Shown here in pieces: positions 1-7,900 of a stretch of 16,952 nt of DNA. The notes under the pieces are model-generated. The model ran no database searches, was not told the origin of the DNA, and saw only the letters and a program-made list of their open reading frames with translations. Position numbers and translations under genes: made by a program. How positions within the stretch are numbered: position 1 is the stretch's first letter; every line of letters starts with the position of its first letter. Source of the DNA: Anaerolineae bacterium (GTDB taxonomy: Bacteria; Chloroflexota; Anaerolineae; B4-G1; SLSP01); the NCBI GenBank assembly GCA_016934645.1, contig JAFGSL010000134.1:1-16952 (forward strand), read 5' to 3'.

Positions 1-1391
1 ATGGCGAGATAGGGAGCGGCGACGTTGTCTCTCACACCTATCCGAATGTAGGAATCTATACGGCGGTTATCACAGCCAGCAACAGTTCTAACGTGATGAC
101 AACTACATCCGCTGTCACAATCACCGATGCACTGATTGCCGGGTTGACGGCAACCAACGATAGTCCAACACCGCTAGGGCGTCCTACAACCTTGACAGCT
201 ACTGTCGCGGCGGGAAGCGACGTGGTGTATACCTGGGCTTTCGGCGACGGTGAAGTTGGCTCTGGGAGAGTTGTCGCACACAGCTATCTTGCCTGCGGAA
301 CTTATTCAGCGGTGGTCACTGCCAGTAACAGTGCCAATTCTTTGACCGCGACTACCCAAGTCAAGGTTGTGGCCTATGTCTACCTTCCCTTGATATTGAA
401 ACGCTGGCCTCCTGTGCCCTATGCGCCTACACTATATTCGATCAACAACGCCGACGGCGACGGCAATTACATGGTCAGTTGGACGGAACAGCCCGCGCGC
501 CTAGCCGATACCTATACTTTGGAAGAAGCCACGAATGCCACCTTCACGACCGGTTTGCGCACCGTCTGCACAACTGCACAGCAGTCCTGTGCCGTGAGTG
601 GCAGGCCGGCAGGCACATACTACTACCGCGTGCGCGGGTACAATACGTGGGGATATGGCGCGTGGAGCAATATTCAATCGAGCGTCGTGTTACCGCCCAC
701 CCCGACGCTTACACCAACGCTAACCAGAACACCTACAGGGACGCCAACCAGAACCCCGACGGTCACACCGACTCCGACCAGGACTCCCACTCCAACGCCT
801 ACTCCACCTCCTCAAAACGTCTATATACTCCCCAATTATTCGCACTACACATCTGATAGCACGCTGTACATCGTGGGTGAAGTGCAGAATAATACCAGTA
901 GTTATGCGTATCTCGTCAAGGTGCCTGTCAATCTATTCAACAGCAGCGGTCAACTTGTGGATACCGATTATACGTACACTACATCGGATTTGCCCGCCGG
1001 CAAAAAGTCGTGTTTCCGCCTGAGCATTTACAATCCACCTGCCGATTGGTCGTATTTCCGGTTTGAATCCCCAACTTACTACACTTCTGCGAATGAACCC
1101 TGGCCCAATCTCACTCTTTACAATCATTATGGGACGCTTCTGCCGGATAACAGTTACAAGATTCTTGGGTTTGTCCGCAATGATGATAATAGCCGCCTTG
1201 AAGGCATTGGGATTGAAGGCGCGCTCTACAATGCAAGTGGCATCGTCGTTGGATGTAGTTTGACCTGGCCAAGCAATGGCAACTTGGACCCTGGACAGAC
1301 AAGTTCTTTCGAGCTGAACTATTCTTACTATTATCGCAACTATAGCGATGTTAGCTCTTACCGTCTTCAGGCAGACGGTCATGTACCCTAG
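1..1391 (+). CDS. Secreted multidomain surface protein, C-terminal part (PKD, FN3-like, FxLYD repeats)
   Basis: The frame is open from base 3, so the gene begins before the window; 462 residues are visible and the ATG at position 93 is internal. In order they show the tail of one PKD domain (about 1-38), a complete PKD domain (about 43-123, with WAFGDGEVGSG and a YSAVVTASNSA strand), the motif YVYLPLILKRW (125-135), a fibronectin-III-like domain (about 140-230, YYYRVRGYNTWGYGAWS), a Thr/Pro-rich linker (231-270) and two FxLYD-like repeats (about 273-360 and 366-460). Such modules are typical of extracellular adhesion or enzyme-accessory proteins; no catalytic domain is visible in this part. 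The YLPL motif lies directly after a PKD domain, as at the C-terminus of the protease at 4915-8247, but here more domains follow it. The role is unknown; a surface location is inferred from the domain types and the Thr/Pro linker. Confidence 0.85.
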   Translation, partial: GEIGSGDVVSHTYPNVGIYTAVITASNSSNVMTTTSAVTITDALIAGLTATNDSPTPLGRPTTLTATVAAGSDVVYTWAFGDGEVGSGRVVAHSYLACGTYSAVVTASNSANSLTATTQVKVVAYVYLPLILKRWPPVPYAPTLYSINNADGDGNYMVSWTEQPARLADTYTLEEATNATFTTGLRTVCTTAQQSCAVSGRPAGTYYYRVRGYNTWGYGAWSNIQSSVVLPPTPTLTPTLTRTPTGTPTRTPTVTPTPTRTPTPTPTPPPQNVYILPNYSHYTSDSTLYIVGEVQNNTSSYAYLVKVPVNLFNSSGQLVDTDYTYTTSDLPAGKKSCFRLSIYNPPADWSYFRFESPTYYTSANEPWPNLTLYNHYGTLLPDNSYKILGFVRNDDNSRLEGIGIEGALYNASGIVVGCSLTWPSNGNLDPGQTSSFELNYSYYYRNYSDVSSYRLQADGHVP

Positions 1392-1393
1392 CA

Positions 1394-1461
1394 TAAGGGC
1401 GAGGCGTCCCTCCCGCCAGGACTGGTTGACCAGACGCCTGGTTGGGAATGCATCGCCCCTA
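1394..1461. terminator. Imperfect inverted repeat after the surface-protein gene, possible terminator
   Basis: TAAGGGCGA (1394-1402) is matched by TCGCCCCTA (1453-1461) with one mismatch. The centre holds a small hairpin, CTGGT-TG-ACCAG (1422-1433). The element starts 3 nt after the TAG stop of the surface-protein gene. There is no T-run after it, so it may be a repeat element or an mRNA-end hairpin rather than a classic intrinsic terminator. Confidence 0.4.
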
Positions 1462-1479
1462 CCATCATCACGTATCCTG

Positions 1480-1514
1480 ATTCATGAATCGTAATTCGTG
1501 ATTCGTAATTCATA
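1480..1514. repeat. Heptanucleotide tandem repeat, ATTCGTA family (5 units)
   Basis: Five consecutive 7-nt units match ATTCGTA with 0-2 changes each. They lie just upstream of the ribosome binding site (GAGG, 1519-1522) of the gene at 1530. The stretch 1488-1511 recurs in inverted orientation at 2912-2935 with 22 of 24 bases identical. Because 7 is not a multiple of 3, the tract has no consistent coding potential. Confidence 0.8.
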
Positions 1515-1529
1515 CAGTGAGGAAAACCT

Positions 1530-2909
1530 ATGACGACGATATTGACCGGCAAAGAGTTATTGTTGGCAACGCTACGCCACGAGCCGACACCCGCCATCCC
1601 GTGGGTGCCGTTCGCGGGCGTCCACGCGGGCAAGCTCAAGGGCTACAGCGCGCAGGAGGTACTCACCGACGGCGACAAGCTGTTCGAGGCGCTGCTCGCC
1701 GTCAACCAGACCTACGACCCGGACGGGCAACCCGTCGTCTTCGATCTGCAAATCGAGGCGGAAATCCTGGGCTGCGATCTGGTGTGGGTGGAGAAAGGGC
1801 CGCCTACGGTGGCTTCGCACCCGCTGGCAACGCGGATGGAGGTCCCCACCCGGCTGCCGGAGGCCACCGATGGTCGCCTGCCGCTGATCCTCGACGTGAT
1901 GCGGCGGATGAAGGCTGCCGTGGGCGCACACACCGCGCTCTATGGGCTGATCACCGGGCCGTTCACGCTCGCGTCGCACCTGCGCGGGACCGAAATCTTT
2001 ATGGATATGTTCGACCATCCCGATTTCCTGCGCGACCTGCTGGCTTTCGGCAGTGAGGTGGCAAAGCGCATGGCGGCACTCTACATCGCAGCAGGGATGG
2101 ACGTGATCGCCGTGGTGGACCCGCTCGTGTCGCAGGTGTCGCCGCGCCACTTCCGGCAGCTCCTCAGCGCGCCGTTCAGCGACGTGTTCGCCTTCATCCG
2201 CGCACAGGGGGCGTACTCGTCGTTCTTCGTCTGCGGGGACGCGACCAAGAACATCGAGCCGATGTGCCACACCGGGCCGGATTCCATCTCGGTGGACGAG
2301 AATATCGACCTCGTCGCCGCCAAGCGCATCACCGACGCGCACAATCTCGCCATTGGCGGCAACATCCCACTCACCACGCGGATGCTGCTCGGTTCGCAGC
2401 AGGACAATATGAAGTTCGTGGCGGACTTGCTGGCGCAGATCGACCCGCACAACTTCATCCTCGCGCCGGGCTGCGATATGCCCTACGACGTGCCCGTGGA
2501 GAACGTCGTCGGCGTGTTGCAGGCCGTCCGTGATCCGGAGGCGACGCGCGCGATGCTCACCAATTACCACGCGACGGAACTCGACCTGGACGCAGTCATC
2601 CTGCCGGATTACGCGACGCTGGAAAAGCCGCTCGTCGAAGTCTTCACGCTGGACTCGGACACGTGCGCGGCGTGCGGTTACATGCGCGACGCCGCTATCC
2701 GCGCCACCGAGGAGTTGGGCGAGCAGGCGGATATGGTCGAGTACAAGTTCACGCAGAAAGAGAACGTCGCCCGCGTCGTCAAGATGGGCGTCAAGAACCT
2801 GCCGAGTATCTACATCAACGGGGAACTGGCGTATTCGTCCATCATCCCAAGCAATAGGGAGTTGGTGGAGCGAATCAGCGAGAAGGCGAGTGAGAGAAGA
2901 AGCGAATGA
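1530..2909 (+). CDS. URO-D superfamily methyltransferase (MtaA/MtbA-like) fused to a thioredoxin-like domain
   Basis: The protein has 459 residues. Residues about 1-345 look like the uroporphyrinogen-decarboxylase/methylcobamide methyltransferase barrel: ALYGLITGPFTLASHL (136-151), VVDPLVSQVSP (195-205), VCGDATKNIEPM (234-245), SISVDENIDL (252-261) and ILAPGCDMPYDVPVEN (310-325). In MtaA/MtbA-type enzymes zinc is bound by a His-x-Cys pair and a later Cys; here Cys235 and Cys315 are present but the His position is Phe233. Residues about 365-450 form a second domain with CxxC (Cys379-Cys382), and LPSIYING (424-431) resembles the thioredoxin cis-Pro loop, so it is probably a thioredoxin or glutaredoxin-like fold. 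True HemE activity is unlikely given the fusion and the corrinoid protein nearby. Probable role: cytoplasmic methyl transfer between a corrinoid protein and a thiol or other acceptor, with the C-terminal domain as redox or thiol partner (inference). The start has a GAGG site 7 nt upstream; the next gene is 211 nt away. Confidence 0.8.
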   Translation: MTTILTGKELLLATLRHEPTPAIPWVPFAGVHAGKLKGYSAQEVLTDGDKLFEALLAVNQTYDPDGQPVVFDLQIEAEILGCDLVWVEKGPPTVASHPLATRMEVPTRLPEATDGRLPLILDVMRRMKAAVGAHTALYGLITGPFTLASHLRGTEIFMDMFDHPDFLRDLLAFGSEVAKRMAALYIAAGMDVIAVVDPLVSQVSPRHFRQLLSAPFSDVFAFIRAQGAYSSFFVCGDATKNIEPMCHTGPDSISVDENIDLVAAKRITDAHNLAIGGNIPLTTRMLLGSQQDNMKFVADLLAQIDPHNFILAPGCDMPYDVPVENVVGVLQAVRDPEATRAMLTNYHATELDLDAVILPDYATLEKPLVEVFTLDSDTCAACGYMRDAAIRATEELGEQADMVEYKFTQKENVARVVKMGVKNLPSIYINGELAYSSIIPSNRELVERISEKASERRSE

Positions 2910-2910
2910 G

Positions 2911-2938
2911 CGAATTACGAATCGCGAATTACGAGTTC
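2911..2938. repeat. Heptanucleotide tandem repeat, inverted copy of the ATTCGTA family (4 units)
   Basis: Four 7-nt units of the type CGAATTA, the rotated reverse complement of ATTCGTA, start 1 nt after the stop codon of the methyltransferase fusion. The last codons of that gene (GCGAATGAG) resemble the unit, so the repeat may have grown into the gene end. Confidence 0.75.
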
Positions 2939-2944
2939 TAGCCG

Positions 2945-2989
2945 GACTATTAGACTAGCGACTACAGGACTATCGACCACAAGACTAAC
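2945..2989. repeat. GACTA repeat with alternating 8/7-nt spacing (6 units)
   Basis: GACTA occurs at 2945, 2953, 2960, 2968, 2975 (as GACCA) and 2983, so the steps are 8, 7, 8, 7, 8 nt, a 15-nt super-period. It is a different unit from the neighbouring heptads. No gene lies here. Confidence 0.7.
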
Positions 2990-3002
2990 GCCTATCTGAC
3001 GC

Positions 3003-3050
3003 TTGCATAGAAGGGAAAATAGCATACAATGCCTGGGTAATGTTATGCTA
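3003..3050 (+). promoter_or_regulatory. Candidate promoter with overlapping inverted repeat upstream of the aldolase gene
   Basis: TTGCAT (3003-3008) and TACAAT (3025-3030) are 16 nt apart and resemble a housekeeping -35/-10 pair: the -10 matches 5 of 6 bases, the -35 only 3 of 6. TAGCATA (3020-3026) and TATGCTA (3044-3050) form a perfect 7-bp inverted repeat whose left arm overlaps the -10 box. It could be an operator or a leader hairpin. The element would drive the aldolase and the corrinoid gene. Confidence 0.35.
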
Positions 3051-3069
3051 ACACTAGAACTTTAAGCTG

Positions 3070-3104
3070 GCAACTAATAACTGGTTACCCGTTACTAATT
3101 ACTA
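3070..3104. repeat. Heptanucleotide tandem repeat, GTTACTA family (5 units)
   Basis: Five consecutive degenerate 7-nt units related to GTTACTA/ATTACTA run up to the AAGGAG ribosome binding site (3109-3114) of the aldolase gene. This is the third repeat family in the same intergenic space. Confidence 0.65.
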
Positions 3105-3120
3105 TTCTAAGGAGTGAATG

Positions 3121-4071
3121 ATGATCGTTACAACCAAACAACTCTTTGCGCATGCCTACGGCAAATATGCCATCGGCGCATACAATATCAACAACCTCGA
3201 GCAGACGATGGGCCTGTTTCGCGGCAACATCGACAGCCAGGCCCCTTTCATCATCCAGATCAGCAAGGGTGCGCGCTCGTATACGCACAAGCTGATGCTG
3301 GAAGGGCTGATCCGCAGCGCGGACGAGGTTTTCCCCGACGCCATTTTCGCCGTCCATCTGGATCACGGCGACGAGGAGACCTGCTACGACTGCATCGAGA
3401 GCGGCTTCTACAGCTCGGTGATGATTGACGCCAGCCACGAGGATTTCGATACCAACGTCGCCATCACGAAGCGCGTGGTCAAAGCGGCGCACGCGAAGGG
3501 CATCGTCGTCGAGGCCGAGTTGGGCCAGTTGGGCGGCGTGGAGGAGCACGTCAAGGTGGACGAGGCCAACGCCAAACTGACCGATCCCGATCAGGCCAAA
3601 GCATTCGTCGAGCGCACCGGCTGCGATTCGCTGGCTTGCGCCATCGGCACCAGCCACGGCGCGTTCAAGTTCACCGGCACGCAGGGGCTGCGCTTCGATG
3701 TGCTGGCCGAGATCCAGAAGCGGCTGCCCGGATTCCCGCTGGTGATGCACGGCAGCAGCTCGGTGCCGCAGGAAGAGGTCGCGCGCATCAACGCGGCGGG
3801 CGGCAATCTGAAAGGGGCCAAGGGCGTGGATGCAACACAGTTCCGGAGCGCCGCCGAGTTGGGCGTGACCAAGATCAATATCGACACCGACGGCCGTCTG
3901 GTGTGGACGCGCGTCCACCGCGAACACTTCCTGGAGCACCCGGAAAACTTCGATTTGCGCCCGGTGGGCAAGATATTCATGAGCGCGTACGCCAAGTTCA
4001 TCGCAGAAAAGAACGAATTCCTCGGCAGCGCGGGCCAGTTGGAAGCCGTGCGCCAAGTCCTGAAAGGTTAA
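3121..4071 (+). CDS. fba: Class II (zinc) fructose-bisphosphate aldolase
   Basis: The enzyme should cleave fructose 1,6-bisphosphate to dihydroxyacetone phosphate and glyceraldehyde 3-phosphate, or run in reverse, in the cytoplasm. The length, 316 residues, fits the family. Visible class II motifs are VHLDHGD (78-84, catalytic Asp81 and zinc ligand His82), EAELGQLGG (131-139), GTSHG (176-180, zinc ligand His179), MHGSSS (209-214, zinc ligand His210) and NIDTDGR (253-259, phosphate binding). ATG codons lie at 3118 and 3121; the AAGGAG site (3109-3114) ends 3 nt before the first and 6 nt before the second, so the second is preferred (317 residues if 3118 is used). The corrinoid gene follows after 23 nt, which suggests co-transcription. 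A related ketose-phosphate aldolase with another substrate cannot be excluded, and the corrinoid neighbour is not a usual glycolytic partner. Confidence 0.9.
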   Translation: MIVTTKQLFAHAYGKYAIGAYNINNLEQTMGLFRGNIDSQAPFIIQISKGARSYTHKLMLEGLIRSADEVFPDAIFAVHLDHGDEETCYDCIESGFYSSVMIDASHEDFDTNVAITKRVVKAAHAKGIVVEAELGQLGGVEEHVKVDEANAKLTDPDQAKAFVERTGCDSLACAIGTSHGAFKFTGTQGLRFDVLAEIQKRLPGFPLVMHGSSSVPQEEVARINAAGGNLKGAKGVDATQFRSAAELGVTKINIDTDGRLVWTRVHREHFLEHPENFDLRPVGKIFMSAYAKFIAEKNEFLGSAGQLEAVRQVLKG

Positions 4072-4094
4072 CCATCAATCTGGAGGTCATATAA

Positions 4095-4733
4095 ATGGAG
4101 AATGTACTAGAAGTTATTCGTCAAGGTATTATGGAAGGCGATATGCCCCTAACTCAGGAGAAGGTCCAGGAGGCCATCGACGCTGGCATTGCGCCGGGTG
4201 ACATCTTGCAGGAGGGTCTGGTCGCGGCGATGGCCGAGGTCGGACGGCTCTTCGAAGAAGGCGAGTATTTCGTCCCGGAGATGCTGATCGCGGCGCGCGC
4301 GATGAAGGCCGGTCTGGCGCTGCTGCGCCCGCTGCTGGTCGAGGCCGACGTGAAACCGGCGGGCAAAGTCGCTGCGGGAACCGTCAAGGGCGACCTGCAC
4401 GACATCGGCAAGAACCTGGTCTGTATGATGCTGGAAGGCGCGGGGTTCGAGATCGTGGACTTGGGCGTGGATGTTGGGCCGGATAAATTCCTGGACGCGG
4501 TCGTCAACAAGGGCGTGGATGTCATAGCGATGTCGGCGCTGCTGACCACGACCATGCCGAACATGAAAGTCACGGTGGACGCACTCAAGGAAGCCGGTGT
4601 ACGGGACAGCGTGAAGGTCATCATCGGCGGTGCCCCGGTGACGGACGCCTACGCTCACGAGATCGGTGCGGATGGCTACGCCCCCGACGCCAGCCGCGCG
4701 GTCGCGTTGGCACAGTCATTGGTTGCTGCCTAG
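4095..4733 (+). CDS. Corrinoid (B12-binding) methyl-carrier protein, MtaC/MtbC type
   Basis: The 212-residue protein has the two-part build of methyltransferase corrinoid proteins: an N-terminal helical cap (about 1-88, with LFEEGEYFVPEMLIAARAM at 52-70) and a C-terminal Rossmann-like B12 domain (about 90-212). The signature GDLHDIGKN (99-107) supplies His102, the lower axial cobalt ligand in this family; SALLTTTMPNM (147-157) and GGAPVT (178-183) contact the cofactor tail. Such proteins carry a methyl group on cobalt between a substrate-specific methyltransferase and an acceptor enzyme. The likely acceptor-side partner is the URO-D-type enzyme at 1530-2909. No substrate methyltransferase (MtaB, MtbB or MttB type) and no corrinoid-reactivating ATPase lies in the window, so the methyl donor is unknown. 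A GGAGG site (4082-4086) 8 nt upstream supports the start. Confidence 0.92.
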   Translation: MENVLEVIRQGIMEGDMPLTQEKVQEAIDAGIAPGDILQEGLVAAMAEVGRLFEEGEYFVPEMLIAARAMKAGLALLRPLLVEADVKPAGKVAAGTVKGDLHDIGKNLVCMMLEGAGFEIVDLGVDVGPDKFLDAVVNKGVDVIAMSALLTTTMPNMKVTVDALKEAGVRDSVKVIIGGAPVTDAYAHEIGADGYAPDASRAVALAQSLVAA

Positions 4734-4783
4734 TCTGTATTCTCATTAACCGGCGGTTCACCAGCGGTTGGAGGAAAAATTTC

Positions 4784-4845
4784 AACATGGATGAGCAGGA
4801 TATACAGGATTAAGATATATCCTGTGCATCCTGTATATCCATGTT
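4784..4845. repeat. Large palindromic intergenic repeat (AACATGGAT...ATCCATGTT)
   Basis: The outer arms AACATGGAT (4784-4792) and ATCCATGTT (4837-4845) are exactly complementary. Inside them both arms carry CAGGAT and ACAGGAT blocks separated by a few unpaired bases. The core loop is around 4811-4816. It resembles a REP-type dispersed element rather than a gene. The rest of the 181-nt convergent gap (4734-4783 and 4846-4866) shows nothing recognisable. Confidence 0.7.
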
Positions 4846-4866
4846 ATTTTCAAGGAAGTTAGTTTA

Positions 4867-4893
4867 CGCGGGGCCTCAGACTGAGGCCCCGCG
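4867..4893. terminator. Strong GC hairpin, probable bidirectional terminator
   Basis: CGCGGGGCCTCAG (4867-4879) and CTGAGGCCCCGCG (4881-4893) are perfectly complementary over 13 bp around a single base, extended by A4866-T4894. It lies between the stop of the corrinoid gene (+) and the stop of the protease gene (-). Neither side has a long T-run, so termination is inferred from stem strength and position. Confidence 0.7.
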
Positions 4894-4914
4894 TTGTTAC
4901 ATCAAAGACGTGGA

Positions 4915-7900
4915 TTAGTAGTTGCGCATCACGAGGGGCAAGAAGATGTAGGCTTTGACGTCTACTGTGACCTGCTCGCTGACCATCGTGTGCATATAGG
5001 CGTCAGTCACTTCGACGCGGGCTTGATACGTCCCCGGCCTCATATACTGGTGTGTGACCATATCGCCCGTCGTGCTCACGTACACACTGCCGTCGCCAAA
5101 GTCCCAGCGATAGCGAAGGGCCTCGCCCCCCACGGAAGAAGCCATCGTCGCGGCGAAGTCCACCATCATCGTGGTACCTTCAGAGGCGTATGCCGTCTCG
5201 TCGAACGCGACCGTGAGGGTATCGTTGACGTAGTCGAACATATCGCCCAGCAGCGCCGTGCGGGTGTAGTAGCCGGTGTCGTTGTTCACGGCTTCCAGCC
5301 CGAAGGAGCAGAAGGTGGTGCGGTGCGCGATTCTCCACCACCCACTGCCGACGGGGTCGGCAACACGTTCCAGCGTCGGATCGGACGACATGGCCGAACC
5401 CATGAAATCTTCCCCGAACATTGGCGTAAACGTGCTGGGTACGGCGAAGAGCGGGATGTTGCTGACATCTCCACCGGTATAGAGCGCCAGCGCGTCTACC
5501 GTGACCATATTGCCCGCGCCATCACCGCCGGCGCTGAAGTCAACCTCCTTCCCATCCAGGAAGGGCACGACACCCGCCGCGCTGGGCTGCGGGACGGCCT
5601 CGCCCTCGAAGACATCATCCTCCGCGTATCCGGCGCCAAAGACAATCGCGAGGGGCAAACCGGCCCAGTTCATTCCCCATGCCGCATCTTGCCCGAAGAC
5701 AATCATCTTACCACCGGCTGCCAGATAAGCGCGCACTTCGTCCAGGGTAGCGCTGGGGATGCCGTAGCGTGCGTTGTAGTAGAAGAACGAGGCATCGTCA
5801 CCGGTAAAGTAGACGACAGTATCGTAGAGATCGAGGACTTCACGGGTGGGGAAGCCGGGCGCCCATCCCTGGGCGGTGGTACTCCAGATGTCATACGTCA
5901 GCCCAAGTTCGTCCAGCGCCGCGGTGTAGTAGTCCTGGTAATCCGTGTTCCCCAGCTCGCTCAGGTCGTCATCGACGAGCAGGATGTCGTTTTCGACCAC
6001 CGGCACGATGCGCGCCCAATACGGAACGTGTGCCATGTGCGTGGTTCCGCTGAGGATGATGCCGCCCTCGATGTCCTGAAGGAGCGCGCCACTGCCCACC
6101 TCAACGGTGACGGTAAACGTCGCGCTGCCGTCGGCTGCCACGGCGAGCGAAGCCGGGCTGACGGTCACGGTGACGTTGCCGGTGTCGGTGACGGTCTCCA
6201 TCACACTGAGCGCGTAGGTTTCGGCAGCGCCGGAGACGTCCATCGCGGTGATGACGGTTTCAGCCGTCGTGCCGACCTCGATCATGCCAAAGCTGTGACT
6301 CGGCTCATCGAAGGTGAGACCGGGATCGCCCGCTTTGCTCAGGTCGATGCGCCCGGAACCCTGGGTCATCACATTTGCCAGGGAGCCGTCAAGGTCCAGG
6401 ATGGTCTGGCTGGCGGTGCTCATCAGCGCGCTCTTGGCCTGCATCGGTGTCCAATCCGGGTGCTGGGCCAACAGCAACGCGGCTGCGCCAGCAACGTGCG
6501 GTGCGGCCTGGCTGGTGCCATTCTTCGGCTCGAACGTACCATCGGCCATACCGCTGAGGATGTTCACGCCGGGAGCTACGAGGTCCGGGCGGATGGCCAG
6601 GCGCAGGTTCGGCCCGCGGGAACTGAAGTCGGAGATCATATCCGGGACTTCGCTTTCAAAGGCCGAAACCGGGTAGCCGACCTGAATGCGCGCCGTACCG
6701 GTATGGAGACTCCACCAGGAGCGTGCATCGAGACCAATCTCGTTTGCGATCATCACAGTGTAGATGGGGCGCTCCCCGGCCGTGAAGCCACCCTTCCAGG
6801 TGCGATTGTCCGTGTACATCACGACGGCCGTGGCTCCCTGGGCAATGGCGTTGTCCAATTTGACTGTGAAATTGAAATCGCCTCTTGGAATCAAAGCGAT
6901 CCAGCCAGTTGAGGAATAGGGTTCAGTCTGGGTGATTCCCTCTGTGACACCCGGCAATGACGTATCCGGGAGACCTAATAGATCACAGGGGATGTAGGGC
7001 AAAGGCCCGATAGGTCTGGTAGGCATGCCTGCTACATCGATATCGTCGAACTGGTTGGCAGGGAAGCTTTGCAGCGTTGGCGACACCGGTTCAGGTGCAG
7101 TTACATTTATCTCGTTGTAATAGGCGCGCATCGTGGTGCTTGCCCCCACCTCGATGAATTTGGGCGACGTGGGGCTGCCTGTGGTGTTGTACACAGGGCC
7201 GGAGTTGCCGGTGGAGAAGACAACGACAAGACCAGCGTCGACTGCCGCTTCGTAAGCCGCCGTGAGTGGATCGTCGTATTCCCAGTCGTCGCTGCCCCAG
7301 CTACAACTGACGACATCCGCGCCGTCGGCGATCGCGTCTTCGATGGCAGCAGCCAACATAATGCTAGAGCCGGTGGATGACGTACCGGCGATATTCTTGA
7401 ACAATCCTTTGTAGGCCATAATCCACGCGCCAGGGGCCACGCCGGAAATTTCCGGTGTGCTGGTGCCATACGTGGCTGTGACGATGTTGCCGGCAGCGGT
7501 GCCGCCAACGTGAGTACCGTGACCGTGCATGTCCTGGGGCGTATTGACCTCACCGGGATTGACGGCCAACGTCGGCGTGTAGTAGTGGGTCGCGATGATC
7601 TTGCCGTTGCAGAATGTGGGGTCAATCTCGCAGTACCCTTTGGGCCACGTCCCCTCGGCAGGATACGACCAGCCCGTGCCGTCGAACAGCACGTGATCGG
7701 GATCGATACCACTGTCGATGATGGCGACCTTGACACCCGCACCGGCATTCTCCCGGCCGCCGAGTTGTGCCCACATCGCAGGCGCGTTGATGAGCGGCAG
7801 GCTGTAGTCCATCTGCGTTGTGTAAATCCGCTGTGGCGTGACCCGCTTGACATCAGGCAGTGCCCCCAGCGCAAACAGGGTCTTCTGTTCGCTGTCCGGC

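Noticed and set aside
1572..2570. Open frame of 332 codons on the minus strand opposite the methyltransferase fusion
   Set aside because: Its composition is rich in Arg, His and Val as expected of a shadow frame, and the plus-strand product has clear family motifs.
1530..2909. True uroporphyrinogen decarboxylase (HemE) of haem synthesis
   Set aside because: The C-terminal thioredoxin-like fusion, the MtaA-like CGD and APGCD motifs and the corrinoid protein nearby fit methyl transfer better.
1480..2938. Insertion sequence or transposon bounded by the inverted repeats
   Set aside because: No transposase and no target-site duplication is visible; the same heptad family also occurs at 15803-15816, so a dispersed repeat explains it better.
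1480..3104. CRISPR array in the intergenic repeats
   Set aside because: Units are 7-8 nt, contiguous and degenerate, with no spacers of constant length and no cas genes.
3085..4056. Open frame of 323 codons on the minus strand opposite the aldolase gene
   Set aside because: Shadow of a conserved gene; no domain and no ribosome binding site was seen.
4894..6912. Long open frame (672 codons) on the plus strand opposite the protease gene
   Set aside because: It is the antisense shadow of a GC-rich gene; it has no recognisable domain, while the minus-strand frame has a signal peptide and the full S8 catalytic triad.
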